Assembly (NCBI GenBank): GCA_020465985.1
Contig: JAANYP010004398.1
Location: 91,001-155,000 of the forward strand
DNA: 64,000 nt
Direction: 5' to 3'
Origin: Centrapalus pauciflorus
Taxonomy: Eukaryota; Streptophyta; Magnoliopsida; Asterales; Asteraceae
The notes beneath the pieces are model-generated. The model was not told the origin of the DNA. It made no database searches and saw only the letters and a program-made list of their open reading frames with translations. The position numbers and the translations under genes are program-made. Positions within the stretch are counted from its first letter, which is position 1. Every line of letters begins with the position of its first letter. This document shows positions 38,801 to 48,007 of the stretch, piece after piece.

Positions 38801-41800
38801 CTGTGGATCAACAGTAAGTCCAAGTACATTCAAATCAGTATCAGATAATACACGTTAGTAACTTATAATCACATAGTGGATGTAAGATTAATGACTTGAA
38901 TTAGTTTAGGGTGTCTTTGTAATTTTCTGTATTTTCTTAGAAGATTAGTTTAGTAGTTAGTTAGTTTAGACTTAGCCACATTAGTATAAATAAGTCTTTT
39001 GGAACATGAGGACAATAAAATTGTAGTCATGTACCCATTTTGGAAGTGAATTTGATCTCTCTCTTTGATTCACGTTTGGAACTTTGGACTTCTTGCGTTC
39101 CTGATTTTCTTAGTTTTTGTTCTTGCAATTCGTTTCTGAAAATCCTAACAAATGGTATTAGAGCCTAAGGTTAGGTTCTTAGATCAAGGAGTTCTTTCGC
39201 CTCTAGTTCATTGTGCATTTTGCAATTGGATTACAGCGATAGGAGTTAGAAATCCTTCACTTGAAGACAATTGGAATTGATCAATTTGCAGTTGGAATTG
39301 CCAACCAGAGAATTCGGCACTGGCATATTGGATTTGGTGGTCGCATTTGAACATGTTTTCAGAAGGATCACGAGTTATGTCATGAATTTTTGGGAATCAA
39401 TTCAAGATTTGGAAATCAATTTGGCGCATTTGAGGTTCTGGATTTCGATTCTGTTTGGCGATCATTCTTGGGTTTGGGCACGACTGCAATTGGCAATCGT
39501 TTCTTGCCAATTGGAGTTTACAATCGATCTTGACTTTCCGTTGTTACTGGTATTAGTGATCGGTTATGCAATCAATTTCTGGAAATAAATTTTGGGTTCA
39601 ATTGGAAATTGATTTTGTGAAGTACGCTTTGAAGGTTAAGGGATCAATTTTGGTGATCCTCTCAAGGTGGAGTTGAAATCGATTCCATCAATTGAAGGTT
39701 TGAGCATTCAATTTTTTGGTTATCTCACAATCAATTTTACTATTCGCATTTGAGTCGCTTCTGGATTGACGTAAGATGAAATTGATGATCGATTTTGAAA
39801 TTAGAAGTGTCGTTCTTGGCTATTAGTATTACCGCTTAGAATTTGTTATCAGGAGGTTCGTCTTTTCTGCAATCGATTTTGCAATTGTTTCTGAAAATGT
39901 GAAATCGTTAATTGATTTTGGTGATCGTGGGTATGCAATTGATTTCCTGAAATCAATATTGGCGTTCAATTGGAGACGACGTTGAAGTTTGATTTTGACT
40001 TTGAAGTCAATTTGGCTATCGATTTTGCAGTTTCTATTGGCAATCGTTCTTGGCATTTCTGCTTTTAGAAATCATGGAAGTGAAATCGTTTTTGGAACAG
40101 TCTGTGATTTCTTTCTTTGGGGTCTGATTTGGGACTTTGTTTTTGGGTTATTGTTCCGTCTCTGCTGTGGTATTCGATTCGGGTGGTGTGGGTTCTTGGT
40201 TGCTTTGTTTTGGAATTGTCACTTGTAGGTCTCTCTTTTCGCATTGTTTATCCGCGTTTAGTTTCGAAGTTGGGTTTCAAGAAACGTTTATCTTGAAATC
40301 ATCACATATTTGAAGATGAATTTGCAAATTGTCAGAATTGATAAGTTCACCGGCAAGAATAACTTTAGTTTGTGAGAATCAAAATGCATGCTCTTTTCAA
40401 AGAATGTGGAGTTTGGGCTCTCTTTCGGGTGCAAAACTGGTTTCAATGAATGATTCGGAGTTTGCACAACAAGACGAGAACGCACATTCAACTATTTTTC
40501 TATATTTGGCCGACGAAGTGATTTACGAGATTGCCGAAGAAAAAACGGCAGAAAAATCTATGGCTGAAATTGGAGTCCCTATACATGACTAAGTCGCTTA
40601 CGAACAAGTTGTTGAAACAACGTTTTCTTTGAGGATGAAGGAAGGTGCGGTTTTAAAGGTCATCTTGAAGAATGTAGACGTCAAGATTGATGATGAAGAT
40701 GCGGCGCTCATCTTATTGGTGTCATTGCCTCCTTCATATTAGAATTTTGTGAGTTCGTTTGTTGTCGGTCGGGATACGGTATCTTTGGAAGATGTGAGAT
40801 CTAGCCTTCACACTTGTGAGCTCGTCACTAGGCGTCGGGAAATGGTTTGGAAAGTGAACCCATTGGTTTGGTTGTGGTGGGTTGTGATGAATGCATTGGT
40901 TGTTCTGATTGTGATGGTAGGAAGCGTAGAGAAAAGACAAAGGCTTCGGTTCCGGTTGCAAGAGACGATATGGTATCAGTTTTGGAGGATGATATGGTGC
41001 TGTAAATGGGTATGTTTGGCAGCTGTCTGTTTGTAGTTTAGTTTAGTTTTGGGTGGAAATTTATCATTTGTCATTTGGTTGCCCGTTTGTTTCCGGCAAA
41101 ATATGTGTTGGGGCAATTTGGGAAGAACTACACATTGTTTTCGTTGCGACGTTTGGTAAGCGTTTGATTTTGGATGTGGAATTGTTCTCCAGTTTTTTGG
41201 ATTTTTAGTGCACATTGGAGTTTGGGTCGCATATGTGATATTTGGTATTCATTGCTTTCGGATTGAAGTTTTTGGATTCAAACTTGAATTTGAAGTGTGT
41301 TTCCAAGTAGGTGGAGTTTGTTGCTTTGGTGTTTGGTTTGTGGGAACACAATTCGGTTTTAGAATTTTGTTTTCAGGTTTGAAAATTCAAGTCAATGTGG
41401 AGATTTGTAAGATTAGTGACTTGAATTAGTTTAAGGTGTCTTTGTAACTTTCTGTATTTTGTTGGAAGATTAGTTTTGTAGTTAGTTAATTTAGCCACAT
41501 TAGTATTAATAAGTCTTTTGGGTTAATGAGGACAATAACTCAAATCATAGTCATGTACCCATTTTGGAAGTAAATTTGATTCTCTCTCTTTGATTCACGT
41601 TTGGACTTCTTGAGTTCCTGATTTCTTACTTTTTGTTCTTAGAATTCGTTTCTGAAACTCCTAACAGTGGATTCTTTTTTTGTGGCTATTCAGATGTCTA
41701 GAGGTGCAACAGCCATTCAAGAGGACCTGAAGAAGTAGTATGTTCTCTATTTGATAACCCTTGATTGTCCCTCATGGTGGTGATGTTATTTGCCTTTTCT

Positions 41801-44301
41801 CTATTGAATAACCAAAAATACTTTTGTGTCAATTTCTATTTTGGGAACATACATTAAAAACAATGTTTAAGTGTATATGTTATAAGTGTACACTGATACG
41901 TTAAATAATCCCCCATTAATGTTATTATAGATTTTTTTCAGGGGCTTCTTTTGTTACGTGCATTAAATTGCTTTTGATTATTTGAACTCTAAGGTTTTGA
42001 CTTGCTGGTTTTTTCTCTTCCAATTTTCTGTATTCTAGCTATCCCCTGAATGATGCTGCAGAAACCATTAATGAGATAGGATCATCAATAAGAAGAGTCA
42101 TGGGAGGAACAAGTGGAATCCTGTATTACATGTTTCCCTTCTAATTACTTTTCTGACTTGATTGATGCTTCTTGTTAGATAACCTTTCAATGATAATGGA
42201 AGTCTTAGCTCTTTTTATTGATGTTTGAAACAGATACGACATATTTTGCAAGGCAGCATATGCTCGGTTGAAATCAAACAACCCATCGGATGTTACGCCA
42301 CTGCAATGTAATAATCTTTTTGGTTTAGAAAAAATTTCTCCTCACACAATGGTCTGCTATTGACATAGTTAGAATATTTGACCAGGGGCTGATGCATTTG
42401 AAAGGGCTATCGGTGCAGTCATGTTATACGGTGGGGCTGCTGCAGGTTATCGCACGATGCTGGATGCTCTTATTCCAGCATCAAAAGTTCTTAAAGAGGT
42501 AGAAATTGGCAGAATGTTTTCTTGCTTTATGTAATGAAATATTAAAATATAGATGTCGTGATGGATACTTGGATTATTGGTCTTTCATAATAGAGTTTAA
42601 GTATGTCTATACATGCCATTATCTGTGATGTGTGTATGTGATAGTATTTTCTTAACAGTGGTTAGGTATGTGCAAATTGAATATCGTGTGTGTTTATGTT
42701 CTGACAATATTGATATTATTAACAGAGGTTAAGTGTTGGGGATAATTCTTTGGATGCTTTTGTTATCTCATCTGATGCGGCAATTACTGGAGCAGAGTCT
42801 ACTAAACAAATGGAAGCTCAGGTTATTTACTTTCCCTTTCACTTTAGAAACAATTTTGTTTTATCTGTTTTGCATATTTTCCCATTTTTTCTTGTCCTCC
42901 ATCATTCCATGTCATGGATGGTATCTTGCTTTTTAAAAAGAAACAGATAGCAGCAGTAGTGGTACTGCAATTTGAAGACATTAATGGTACTGGCATCCCT
43001 TTATTATATATATATTTTGGGTTGATAAATTTTTTGACAACATCTAAAATGTCCATTTTAGTTTCTCGGTCCAAGTTACTTTCTTCTATTCGTTCTAAAG
43101 ATTGTCCTGTTCCGTTTTACTGGTTACTTTGTGATACAAGCCAGCGGATCTGGTCAATGTCGTCTGCTTTTTCTACATCACTGTTTTGTACTTGGTATAG
43201 GCCCATACACCATCTGGAACGCATCTTACTAGTTAAGGTGAAATTGATATATTTATCAACCCAACATCTTCTTTATTCTTTGCAATGTGGAACAAAGTTG
43301 TATCACTTTGGTAATGTGGATGTGACCCAAACAATTTTAATCAAGACTTGGATGCCACATCAGCATAAATGTACACCTAAGACTGCTCAATGTACCCGGT
43401 CACTACATAACTTTTCACATGAATGAAAGAATAGGAAAATAGACGAAGGACAAAAGTTCTAGAAATTGTATTGAGGAACTAAAATAGACAACTTTGATGG
43501 TCCTCAAAAATGGCAATCACCCTTGTCTATATGCTCATAAACTTCCATGTATGTGGGTAGTGTTAGTCTATCAAATGAAGGGGGTGCTAATTACACCTTA
43601 AAAACGTGTATTATGATGTAGAAAACCATGTCTAGGCTACTTTTCTAGGTTTTTCATGTTGAATTTGGTTTTCTACTGTTTCCACCAAGGTTTTCATCAT
43701 CGAGATCCTATTTAGGATCGTTATCTAAGACCGCAACCGGGATCGGGGAAATTCTATCGTAAGTCTATAATGTGCTAGGTTTTATGGAACTATGAAAGTT
43801 ATAATTTATATGAAGGACAAACCTATGTCCGATCTAACAATTCTATCTCTCATATTGTGATCCTATGAACACTATCCAAAACGATCTTATATCGATCCCG
43901 ATAAAATTTTGATACTAAGTAGGATTGTACGATTCTATGAATAGGATCGTGATTTTATAACCATGGTTTCTAATAGGGAGGTGATTCATACACAACAAAG
44001 AGTAGTCATACACAACAATCATGAGCTTTATACCCAATATAATTTTTTAACAATCGTTTTTATCCACATGTTTAGTGGTAAAAATATCCAATCGTGATAT
44101 TTTATTTTGAATATGACTAATCTTTGTTGTGAAAAATTACTTTCCTTTCTGGTATAATAATGTCAAAATTGCCATTTTATGCAGGCCGGGCGTTCAACAT
44201 ATGTTTCTTCAGACATCCTAACATCAGTTCCCGATCCAGGTGCCATGGCTGCAGCTTCATGGTATCGTGCAGCTGCCCTTGCATTGAAAGCAAGCTCGTA
44301 G
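4276..44301 (+). CDS. DHBK: Dihydroxyacetone kinase / 3,4-dihydroxy-2-butanone kinase family (17 exons, N-terminus not in view)
   Basis: ATP-dependent sugar-ketone kinase of the DAK family, with DhaK and DhaL domains fused as in plants, yeast and animals. Exons: 4276-4388, 4487-4534, 6204-6275, 6386-6475, 7750-7923, 8007-8090, 19854-19909, 36707-36837, 36905-36997, 37926-37990, 38670-38813, 41694-41737, 42039-42122, 42234-42307, 42386-42498, 42726-42821, 44185-44301 (TAG stop). Splice phases match at every junction and no internal stop appears over 531 codons. DhaK motifs: GGGSGHEPAHAG, then GIHGEPGA, whose His is the expected covalent substrate-binding residue. DhaL motifs: VGDGDCGST (Mg-ATP aspartates), GGTSGIL and DPGAMAAASWYRAA. 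Family members have about 590 residues, so roughly 60 N-terminal codons are missing. The intact frame suggests a working gene despite transposon-filled introns. The family also includes triokinase/FMN-cyclase activity, so the exact substrate is inferred. Confidence 0.96.
4732..5136. mobile_element. MITE-like inverted-repeat element in intron
   Basis: The ends are inverted around TTTTTAGCAAC on the left and GTTGCTAAAAAG on the right. The interior is rich in GGGACTT/AAGTCCC-type words. No clean target duplication was found, so this is a tentative call. Confidence 0.4.
5138..6084. mobile_element. hAT-like MITE with ACTCG/CGAGT subterminal repeats
   Basis: The left end AGTAGTTAAACTCG and the right end CGAGTTAACAACTATGA are inverted. 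Both subterminal zones are dense in ACTCG/CGAGT words (GACTCGGGACGAGTCGAG and similar). Flanks TATAACCC and AATAACCC agree at 7 of 8 positions, as expected of an eroded hAT duplication. The element carries a CA microsatellite at about 5957-5992. Confidence 0.5.
5957..5992 (+). repeat. (CA)n microsatellite
   Basis: About 18 CA units with one interruption (CG), inside the hAT-like MITE. Confidence 0.9.
6905..7552 (-). mobile_element. Candidate TRIM (miniature LTR retrotransposon)
   Basis: Two diverged direct repeats, about 6905-7029 and 7430-7552, share GGAGCTCTATATATAGAG, ATACTAGTT, GTACCC and CTAGAC in order. Just inside the right copy, the minus strand reads AGTTGGTATAAAAGC. That resembles the primer-binding site for initiator tRNA-Met and implies minus orientation. 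The 400-bp interior has no long retroviral frame. Size and layout fit a TRIM. The repeats are only about three-quarters identical, so the boundaries are approximate. Confidence 0.45.
8161..8486 (-). repeat. 3' LTR of gypsy element 1
   Basis: 326 bp, bounded TG...CA on the plus strand. It is about 98% identical to the other LTR, with TSD TTTTG immediately outside. Confidence 0.95.
8282..10377 (-). pseudogene. Gypsy 1 RNase H, integrase and chromodomain
   Basis: The main open frame covers 8551-10377 (608 codons). RNase H: acidic residues D21 (CDASG), E58, D83 (YTDQKSL) and D126 (RAADALS) are present. Integrase: zinc-binding H209, H216, C246, C249, then catalytic D279 (SMDFI), D339 (SDRDP) and E375 (GQTEV), giving a D,D35E spacing. 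A GPY/F module follows (YFGPFKII). Near 8590 the frame shifts, and the ATWED end of the chromodomain appears in the neighbouring frame down to 8282. The integrase and RNase H active sites are intact, but the C-terminus is split. Confidence 0.9.
10346..11991 (-). pseudogene. Gypsy 1 protease and reverse transcriptase, broken
   Basis: Protease: DSGATHNFIS at about 11,770, an intact active-site triplet. Reverse transcriptase: SSPVILVRKKD, then a TAA in frame near 10980, then GYNQIRMHPD and VMPFGLMNAHATFQ. At 10747-10760 an 8-T run precedes the catalytic metal-binding motif, and one base is missing from the first Asp codon, which shifts the frame. The remainder of the domain is in frame at 10346-10750. 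A 4-bp duplication near 10370 shifts the frame again into RNase H. Confidence 0.88.
11895..13018 (-). pseudogene. Gypsy 1 gag with zinc knuckle, broken
   Basis: The frame probably begins at the methionine near 13018 (MVQTRIDNM). Retrotransposon gag core: FFGFDPQGWIQKAKLYF and TWEKFQIELLQRF at 12549-12800. Zinc knuckle CFRCGQQYGPTHKC at about 12,030, with the CX2CX3GX4HX4C-type variant spacing seen in plant chromoviruses. In-frame stops occur after FSGLEI (near 12549) and near 12270. A G-run expansion at about 11,995 puts protease in another frame. Confidence 0.85.
13058..13381 (-). repeat. 5' LTR of gypsy element 1
   Basis: 324 bp copy of 8161-8486, with TSD TTTTG at 13382-13386. The base run just inside it does not give a confident tRNA primer match. 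Confidence 0.95.
13417..14822. mobile_element. Non-autonomous hAT element with CGGGTT-rich ends
   Basis: Flanked by perfect 8-bp duplications CTCTGTTG (13409-13416 and 14823-14830). The ends are inverted around CCTGGCAA (left TAGGCCTGGCAA, right TTGCCAGGACGA). The left subterminal zone repeats CGGGTTCGGGT and GGTCAAAACGG words; the right holds complementary ACCCATTT and GACCC words. A second zone of AAACCC/CCGAAAA words at 14150-14370 may be a nested or captured segment. No transposase was found. The left TSD begins only 23 bp from the gypsy element's right duplication. Confidence 0.85.
14831..15383. other. Intronic stretch, nothing recognised
   Basis: AT-rich intron DNA without long frames or clear repeats. 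Confidence 0.4.
15384..15411 (+). repeat. Poly(T) run, about 28 nt
   Basis: Simple homopolymer; the length is approximate by nature. Confidence 0.9.
15455..15690 (+). repeat. Two-copy tandem repeat, 117-bp unit
   Basis: Units start ATGATGGATAAGATAGATCA at 15455 and 15572. They share GGATTGTGACACCTCA, CTAGAATGTTG and GAGTAACTTGAAATT, with scattered substitutions. Confidence 0.85.
15712..16300. mobile_element. Candidate MITE with CCTAGGCG-type ends
   Basis: The left zone contains GGCCTAGGCGACCCTAGGCGG. The right zone contains CCGCCTAGGCCGATTAG and CTACCGCCTAACGAC, broadly inverted relative to the left. The target duplication is not clean and there is no coding content. Assignment is tentative. 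Confidence 0.4.
16757..16784 (+). repeat. 28-bp direct repeat, left copy
   Basis: Identical to 18605-18632. The pair brackets a hAT MITE plus a retrotransposon gag fragment. See the separate finding. Confidence 0.9.
16784..17397. mobile_element. hAT-like MITE
   Basis: 614 bp. The left end CAGGGGCGGACC and the right end (reverse complement CAGTGGCAGCC) are inverted, and perfect 8-bp duplications CTGCTTGT lie at 16776-16783 and 17398-17405. There is no transposase. It inserted into the left 28-bp direct repeat, so it came after that duplication or landed by chance in it. Confidence 0.8.
17842..18478 (-). pseudogene. Ty3/gypsy gag fragment
   Basis: The minus strand opens with MSGSGEGVGGGLTPEQIMQM at 18478 and, after frameshifts, reads WIKSLSWDDFKMIFFRKR and MTKYEIKFTRLSLL at 17842-18090. 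This is the central gag domain of plant gypsy elements. No zinc knuckle, protease or reverse transcriptase accompanies it, and no LTR pair brackets it. The surrounding 17406-18604 segment lies between two 28-bp direct repeats. Confidence 0.75.
18591..18827 (-). other. Unrecognised 78-codon open frame
   Basis: Frame from an ATG at 18825 to a stop at 18591, with a basic patch VYSRRKKRVKSL. I do not recognise the family. It may be a relic of a captured gene or chance, and it is intronic to the kinase gene. Confidence 0.25.
18605..18632 (+). repeat. 28-bp direct repeat, right copy
   Basis: Exact copy of 16757-16784. On the minus strand it lies inside an open frame (18591-18827) that reads VDKQFFSHF. 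That frame would run on across the left copy if the 1.8 kb between were absent. Confidence 0.9.
18900..19320. other. Intronic stretch, nothing recognised
   Basis: Contains short GGTACG/CGTACC words at 19225-19310 but no defined element or gene. Confidence 0.35.
19330..19760 (+). mobile_element. Relic 5' LTR with primer-binding site, Copia-like
   Basis: An LTR-like segment with a TATAAAATAAG box ends CCTAACA at 19502. It is followed at once by GTTGGTATTAAAGC, a decayed initiator tRNA-Met primer site. The following 250 bp repeat ATTGAAATTG-type words like the interior of the TR-GAG copies, so it is probably a distant, truncated relative. The left boundary is not defined. Confidence 0.5.
19854..19909 (+). 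CDS. DHBK: DHBK exon 7 in view
   Basis: 56-bp exon encoding ETNYVPIKRGSRVVLMIN plus two bases of a Gly codon. Acceptor TTTTCAG, donor GGGTATGT. It is isolated between an 11.8-kb and a 16.8-kb intron, so both must be spliced accurately to keep frame with exon 36707-36837. Confidence 0.93.
20285..20313 (+). repeat. Adjacent poly(T) and poly(G) runs
   Basis: About 15 T followed directly by about 14 G. Lengths are approximate. Confidence 0.85.
20410..21581 (-). pseudogene. hAT transposase (RICESLEEPER-like), middle and C-terminal part
   Basis: The minus strand carries typical plant hAT transposase blocks. MIIMHKYPLSMVDHVGF lies near 21400 and TTDMWTSYMALTTHFIDNDW near 21230. After an intron (GTAATA donor near 21206, TATTATAG acceptor near 20921) come VPCPHTKDVLATILMD and SSIVLDNCSTNDAM, then HILNLVVKHGLDAISGEI near 20700. 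Stops and frameshifts interrupt it. The N-terminal BED part lies at 26676-26838, separated by the gypsy 2 insertion. The intron holds an LTR-like insert. Confidence 0.75.
20987..21180 (+). mobile_element. LTR-like fragment inside hAT intron
   Basis: T-rich segment with a TTATAAATAGG box and a CTCCTCAATAAAAG polyadenylation-like word, resembling a short Copia LTR without interior. No target duplication was verified. Confidence 0.35.
21587..21906 (-). repeat. 3' LTR of gypsy element 2
   Basis: 320 bp, ending TTCTCTATCA on the plus strand. It matches 26365-26670. Confidence 0.92.
21904..23760 (-). pseudogene. Gypsy 2 RNase H, integrase and chromodomain
   Basis: RNase H (about 23350-23750) has CDASGRGIGAVLM and RTDQKSLRHLL with internal stops. 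Integrase is split over overlapping frames. The zinc-binding part is at 22897-23343 (GGHSGFFRTYRR, ACDVCQ). The catalytic core is at 22623-23036 (DFITGLPKS, LSDRDPIFLS), with the terminal Glu region damaged by a frameshift near 22640. The C-terminal frame 21904-22641 keeps the GPF module and a chromodomain (WLIQWHRRS, STWEDV). The chromodomain assigns the element to chromoviruses, which are thought to target heterochromatin. Confidence 0.85.
23748..25260 (-). pseudogene. Gypsy 2 protease and reverse transcriptase
   Basis: Protease: LIDSGASHNFLSRKLV near 25100. The frame is broken between it and the downstream part (DALVYDLGPLDFILG at 24810-25025). Reverse transcriptase at 23748-24539 shows SSPVILVKKKDSTW, KSGFYQVRV and VMPFGLTNAPTTFQ. 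The catalytic VFFDDIL motif is preserved, but the frame is lost directly after it and regained near 24050 (SVEYLGHIID). Confidence 0.83.
25257..26244 (-). pseudogene. Gypsy 2 gag with zinc knuckle
   Basis: Gag core LPPFDGSDPRGWL and WNQFRTKLMTRFSG at 25729-26147, in overlapping frames. Zinc knuckle CFSCGQKYTPPQHKC near 25350. The protein is organised like gag of element 1 (FFGFDP, CFRCGQQY), so the two elements are related but diverged. Confidence 0.83.
26365..26670 (-). repeat. 5' LTR of gypsy element 2
   Basis: 306 bp, beginning TAATAAGAAAT on the plus strand and ending TTCTCTATCA. TSD GATCC follows at 26671. Confidence 0.92.
26676..26838 (-). pseudogene. hAT transposase N-terminus with BED zinc finger
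   Basis: The minus strand reads MIDGETISLGIEAWNYF and then CKGCKKYFTAKSKCGKSRL, the first half of a BED-type zinc finger of plant hAT transposases. It stops exactly at the gypsy 2 duplication GATCC and resumes on the other side at 21581. It is therefore one gene split by 5.1 kb. Confidence 0.7.
26839..27046. other. Presumed 5' flank of the hAT transposase relic
   Basis: AT-rich, without coding frames, lying between the BED exon and the TR-GAG copy. Confidence 0.35.
27047..27302 (-). repeat. 3' LTR of TR-GAG copy C
   Basis: 256 bp, TGTTAGGATTTCAG...CTCACA on the plus strand. It aligns with the LTR at 29055-29297. Confidence 0.88.
29055..29297 (-). repeat. 5' LTR of TR-GAG copy C
   Basis: 243 bp, shorter than its partner by a small deletion near the start (the CAGAACTGATCAA-type segment is missing). 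Confidence 0.88.
32589..33176. mobile_element. hAT MITE with TAGCGG-dense ends
   Basis: 588 bp with perfect 8-bp duplications GTTACCAC (32581-32588 and 33177-33184). The ends are inverted: left CTGGGCAGTTAATTGCG, right the reverse complement of CTATGCAGTTAATAGCG. Both subterminal zones are packed with TAGCGGT/ACCGCTA words (more than fifteen on the left), typical of hAT transposase binding sites. The interior has a (TA)n tract at about 33002-33085. It sits between the protease and zinc-knuckle regions of gypsy element 3. Confidence 0.85.
33002..33085. repeat. (TA)n/(TACA)n microsatellite
   Basis: ATACATATATA words grading into pure TA, inside the hAT MITE. Confidence 0.92.
34370..35700 (-). 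repeat. 5' LTR of gypsy element 3 (right end approximate)
   Basis: Begins TGTAACACCTAGTC at 34370 beside the primer site, as gypsy LTRs of this lineage do. The outer end could not be fixed because no partner LTR is present; the region is AT-rich without genes to about 35.7 kb. Confidence 0.5.
35784..35813 (+). repeat. (GA)n microsatellite
   Basis: About 15 GA units. Confidence 0.92.
35965..36270 (+). repeat. Imperfect repeats of a TTCCCTATTGA word
   Basis: GATTCTCTCAAT followed by TGTTCCCTATTGATT recurs at about 36016-36056 and 36070-36108, with a third TTCCCTATTGAGTTGGAACG at about 36134. Origin unknown; possibly an eroded MITE or LTR end. Confidence 0.45.
36707..38813 (+). CDS. DHBK: DHBK exons 8-11 in view (end of DhaK, linker, start of DhaL)
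   Basis: Exon 36707-36837 gives TPVMELMIAAGKAVP and VYTGSFMTSLDMAG. Exon 36905-36997 gives FSISVMKAEQAILQRLDAAT. Exon 37926-37990 is the proline-rich linker KIPVPVPPSRS. Exon 38670-38813 opens the DhaL domain and ends KVGDGDCGST, the metal-binding aspartates. The donor after 37990 (GTTGTTGAT) is weak but keeps frame; reading on instead meets TAG within ten codons. Intron 36998-37925 carries a Tourist-like dimer, and the intron after 38813 carries TR-GAG copy B. Confidence 0.94.
37037..37631. mobile_element. Tourist-like MITE, head-to-tail dimer
   Basis: TTA target trinucleotides lie at 37034-37036 and 37632-37634. The left end GGGCCCGTTTGGCTTGCG is mirrored by GTGAGACAAACACATCC at the right. 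A second start, ACGTTTGGCTGGTGG, follows an internal end GTGAGCCAATTGCACCC near 37329. Two related units of about 295 bp are therefore joined. TSD and ends fit PIF/Harbinger MITEs. Confidence 0.6.
38881..39150 (+). repeat. 5' LTR of TR-GAG copy B
   Basis: 270 bp with TATAAATAAG promoter-like box at about 38991. It differs from the 3' LTR at roughly 6% plus small indels by eye. Confidence 0.92.
40329..41005 (+). pseudogene. Damaged Copia-type gag of TR-GAG copy B, zinc knuckle deleted
   Basis: Fragments in shifting frames: KFTGKNNFSL near 40347, LILLVSLPPS near 40720, GRDTVSLEDVRSSL near 40770 (UBN2-type gag core), and a tail SVLEDDMVL before TAA at 41003-41005. Compared with copy A at 6-311, about 75 bp including the whole CCHC zinc knuckle are missing. 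A stop interrupts the core at 40741. Confidence 0.75.
41406..41666 (+). repeat. 3' LTR of TR-GAG copy B
   Basis: 261 bp, TGTAAGATTAG...CTCCTAACA, followed by TSD GTGGA. Confidence 0.92.
41694..44301 (+). CDS. DHBK: DHBK exons 12-17 in view (DhaL domain, C-terminus)
   Basis: Exons 41694-41737 (MSRGATAIQEDLKK), 42039-42122 (YPLNDAAETINEIGSSIRR, GGTSGI), 42234-42307 (YDIFCKAAYARLK), 42386-42498 (YGGAAAGYRTMLDALIPAS), 42726-42821 (ISSDAAITGAESTKQMEA) and 44185-44301 (AGRSTYVSSDIL, DPGAMAAASWYRAAALALK), ending TAG at 44299-44301. These follow the order of the DhaL fold, including the nucleotide-binding GGTSGI and the conserved AGRSTYV/DPGA end. No canonical AATAAA lies close downstream. A Tourist-like MITE starts 331 bp after the stop. 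Confidence 0.95.
42822..44184. other. Last DHBK intron, 1.36 kb, no element resolved
   Basis: Contains GATCCTA/TAGGATC words at 43700-43960 that may be an eroded MITE. The open frame at 42914-43426 is intronic and has no recognised protein similarity. Confidence 0.4.
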
Positions 44302-44632
44302 GCACACCACATTCTCTTGAACGTTTGACGATTGTCTAGATACATTTTGTTTACAATTTCTGCATAGCAACCAAATCAACAGGGAGATCCGCTTATGCCA
44401 CGTGTTGCATAAGCTGAGAGTGTCATTCAAACATACACATACATACATACAATTCGAAACTCGATACGATTTGATAGGGTTATGCTTTTGTGGAGTGAAT
44501 TACATGGTGTATCTTAACATTTGATCGTTTGAAATTGCATAAACTTCAATGCAATTTCATTTTCATTTTGTAACTTACTCGTTGAATTGGAAAATGATTT
44601 CTACTTTTGGATCCAATATTCTTAAAGCCTTA

Positions 44633-44958
44633 GGTGCGTTTGATTCGTGGATTTCCTGGGATTTCCTGAGATTTCCTGGGATTTGCATTTAAAATCCTGT
44701 GTTTGGTTCGCAGATTTCAGTAAAGATTTAAAATCTCAGGATTTCTTAAATCCCTCCGATTCTTTGTTATTTAAAATCTCAGCCTCCCCTTAGGATTCTA
44801 AATCCCAGTTACCTTGCATTTTTTAGATTAACAAATTTTTTTCTATAAGATAATGCAAATTCTTTGACAAAATTCTGACAAATGCAAATGCTGTATAATG
44901 CAAATCCTTTGACAAAATGCAAATCCCAGGTAAAAAAATTTGCGAACCAAACGCCCCC
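44633..44958. mobile_element. Tourist-like MITE
   Basis: 326 bp with TTA at both borders (44630-44632, 44959-44961). The ends GGTGCGTTTGATTCG and (reverse complement) GGGGGCGTTTGGTTCG are inverted. Subterminal ATTTCCTGGGATTT words repeat on the left. PIF/Harbinger-type signature without transposase. Confidence 0.7.
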
Positions 44959-45234
44959 TTATGCTAATATTCATAATAAACATTGTTTGACTGAATCGTA
45001 TATCATTAATTAAAGGTTGAAAATATGTTTTTGTAACATAGAGTTGAAAGAATATGTGGATAGTCATGCAATATCTTGATTGTTTTCATCAGGGTTAAAT
45101 CAAGTTGTTGCTGTTCATTTTTTTTAGTTTGTGTAGTTGTGTTTCTATTGATTGTAATGGTTGTGTTTCAAGATTGTGCTTGTTCAACTTGTTTTGAGTT
45201 GGTTGATGGTTGTCTTTTTAATTGACTAGTGTAA

Positions 45235-48007
<2,773 letters not shown>

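Larger units (their letters stand above)
38881..41666 (+). mobile_element. TR-GAG-type retrotransposon, copy B (complete ends)
   Basis: 2786-bp element with LTRs 38881-39150 and 41406-41666, both TG...CA, and perfect 5-bp duplications GTGGA (38876-38880 and 41667-41671). Primer site AATGGTATTAGAGCC at 39151 (initiator tRNA-Met type); purine tract near 41393-41405. The only coding remnant is a damaged gag. No pol is present, and the 400 bp after gag match copy A, so gag-only is the native layout of the family. It inserted 67 bp after the donor of kinase exon 38670-38813; the right TSD ends 22 bp before the next exon. Confidence 0.92.

Noticed and set aside
42914..43426. 170-codon open frame in the last kinase intron
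   Set aside because: It starts inside a spliced intron of an intact gene, uses no recognisable domain and has no neighbouring coding evidence.
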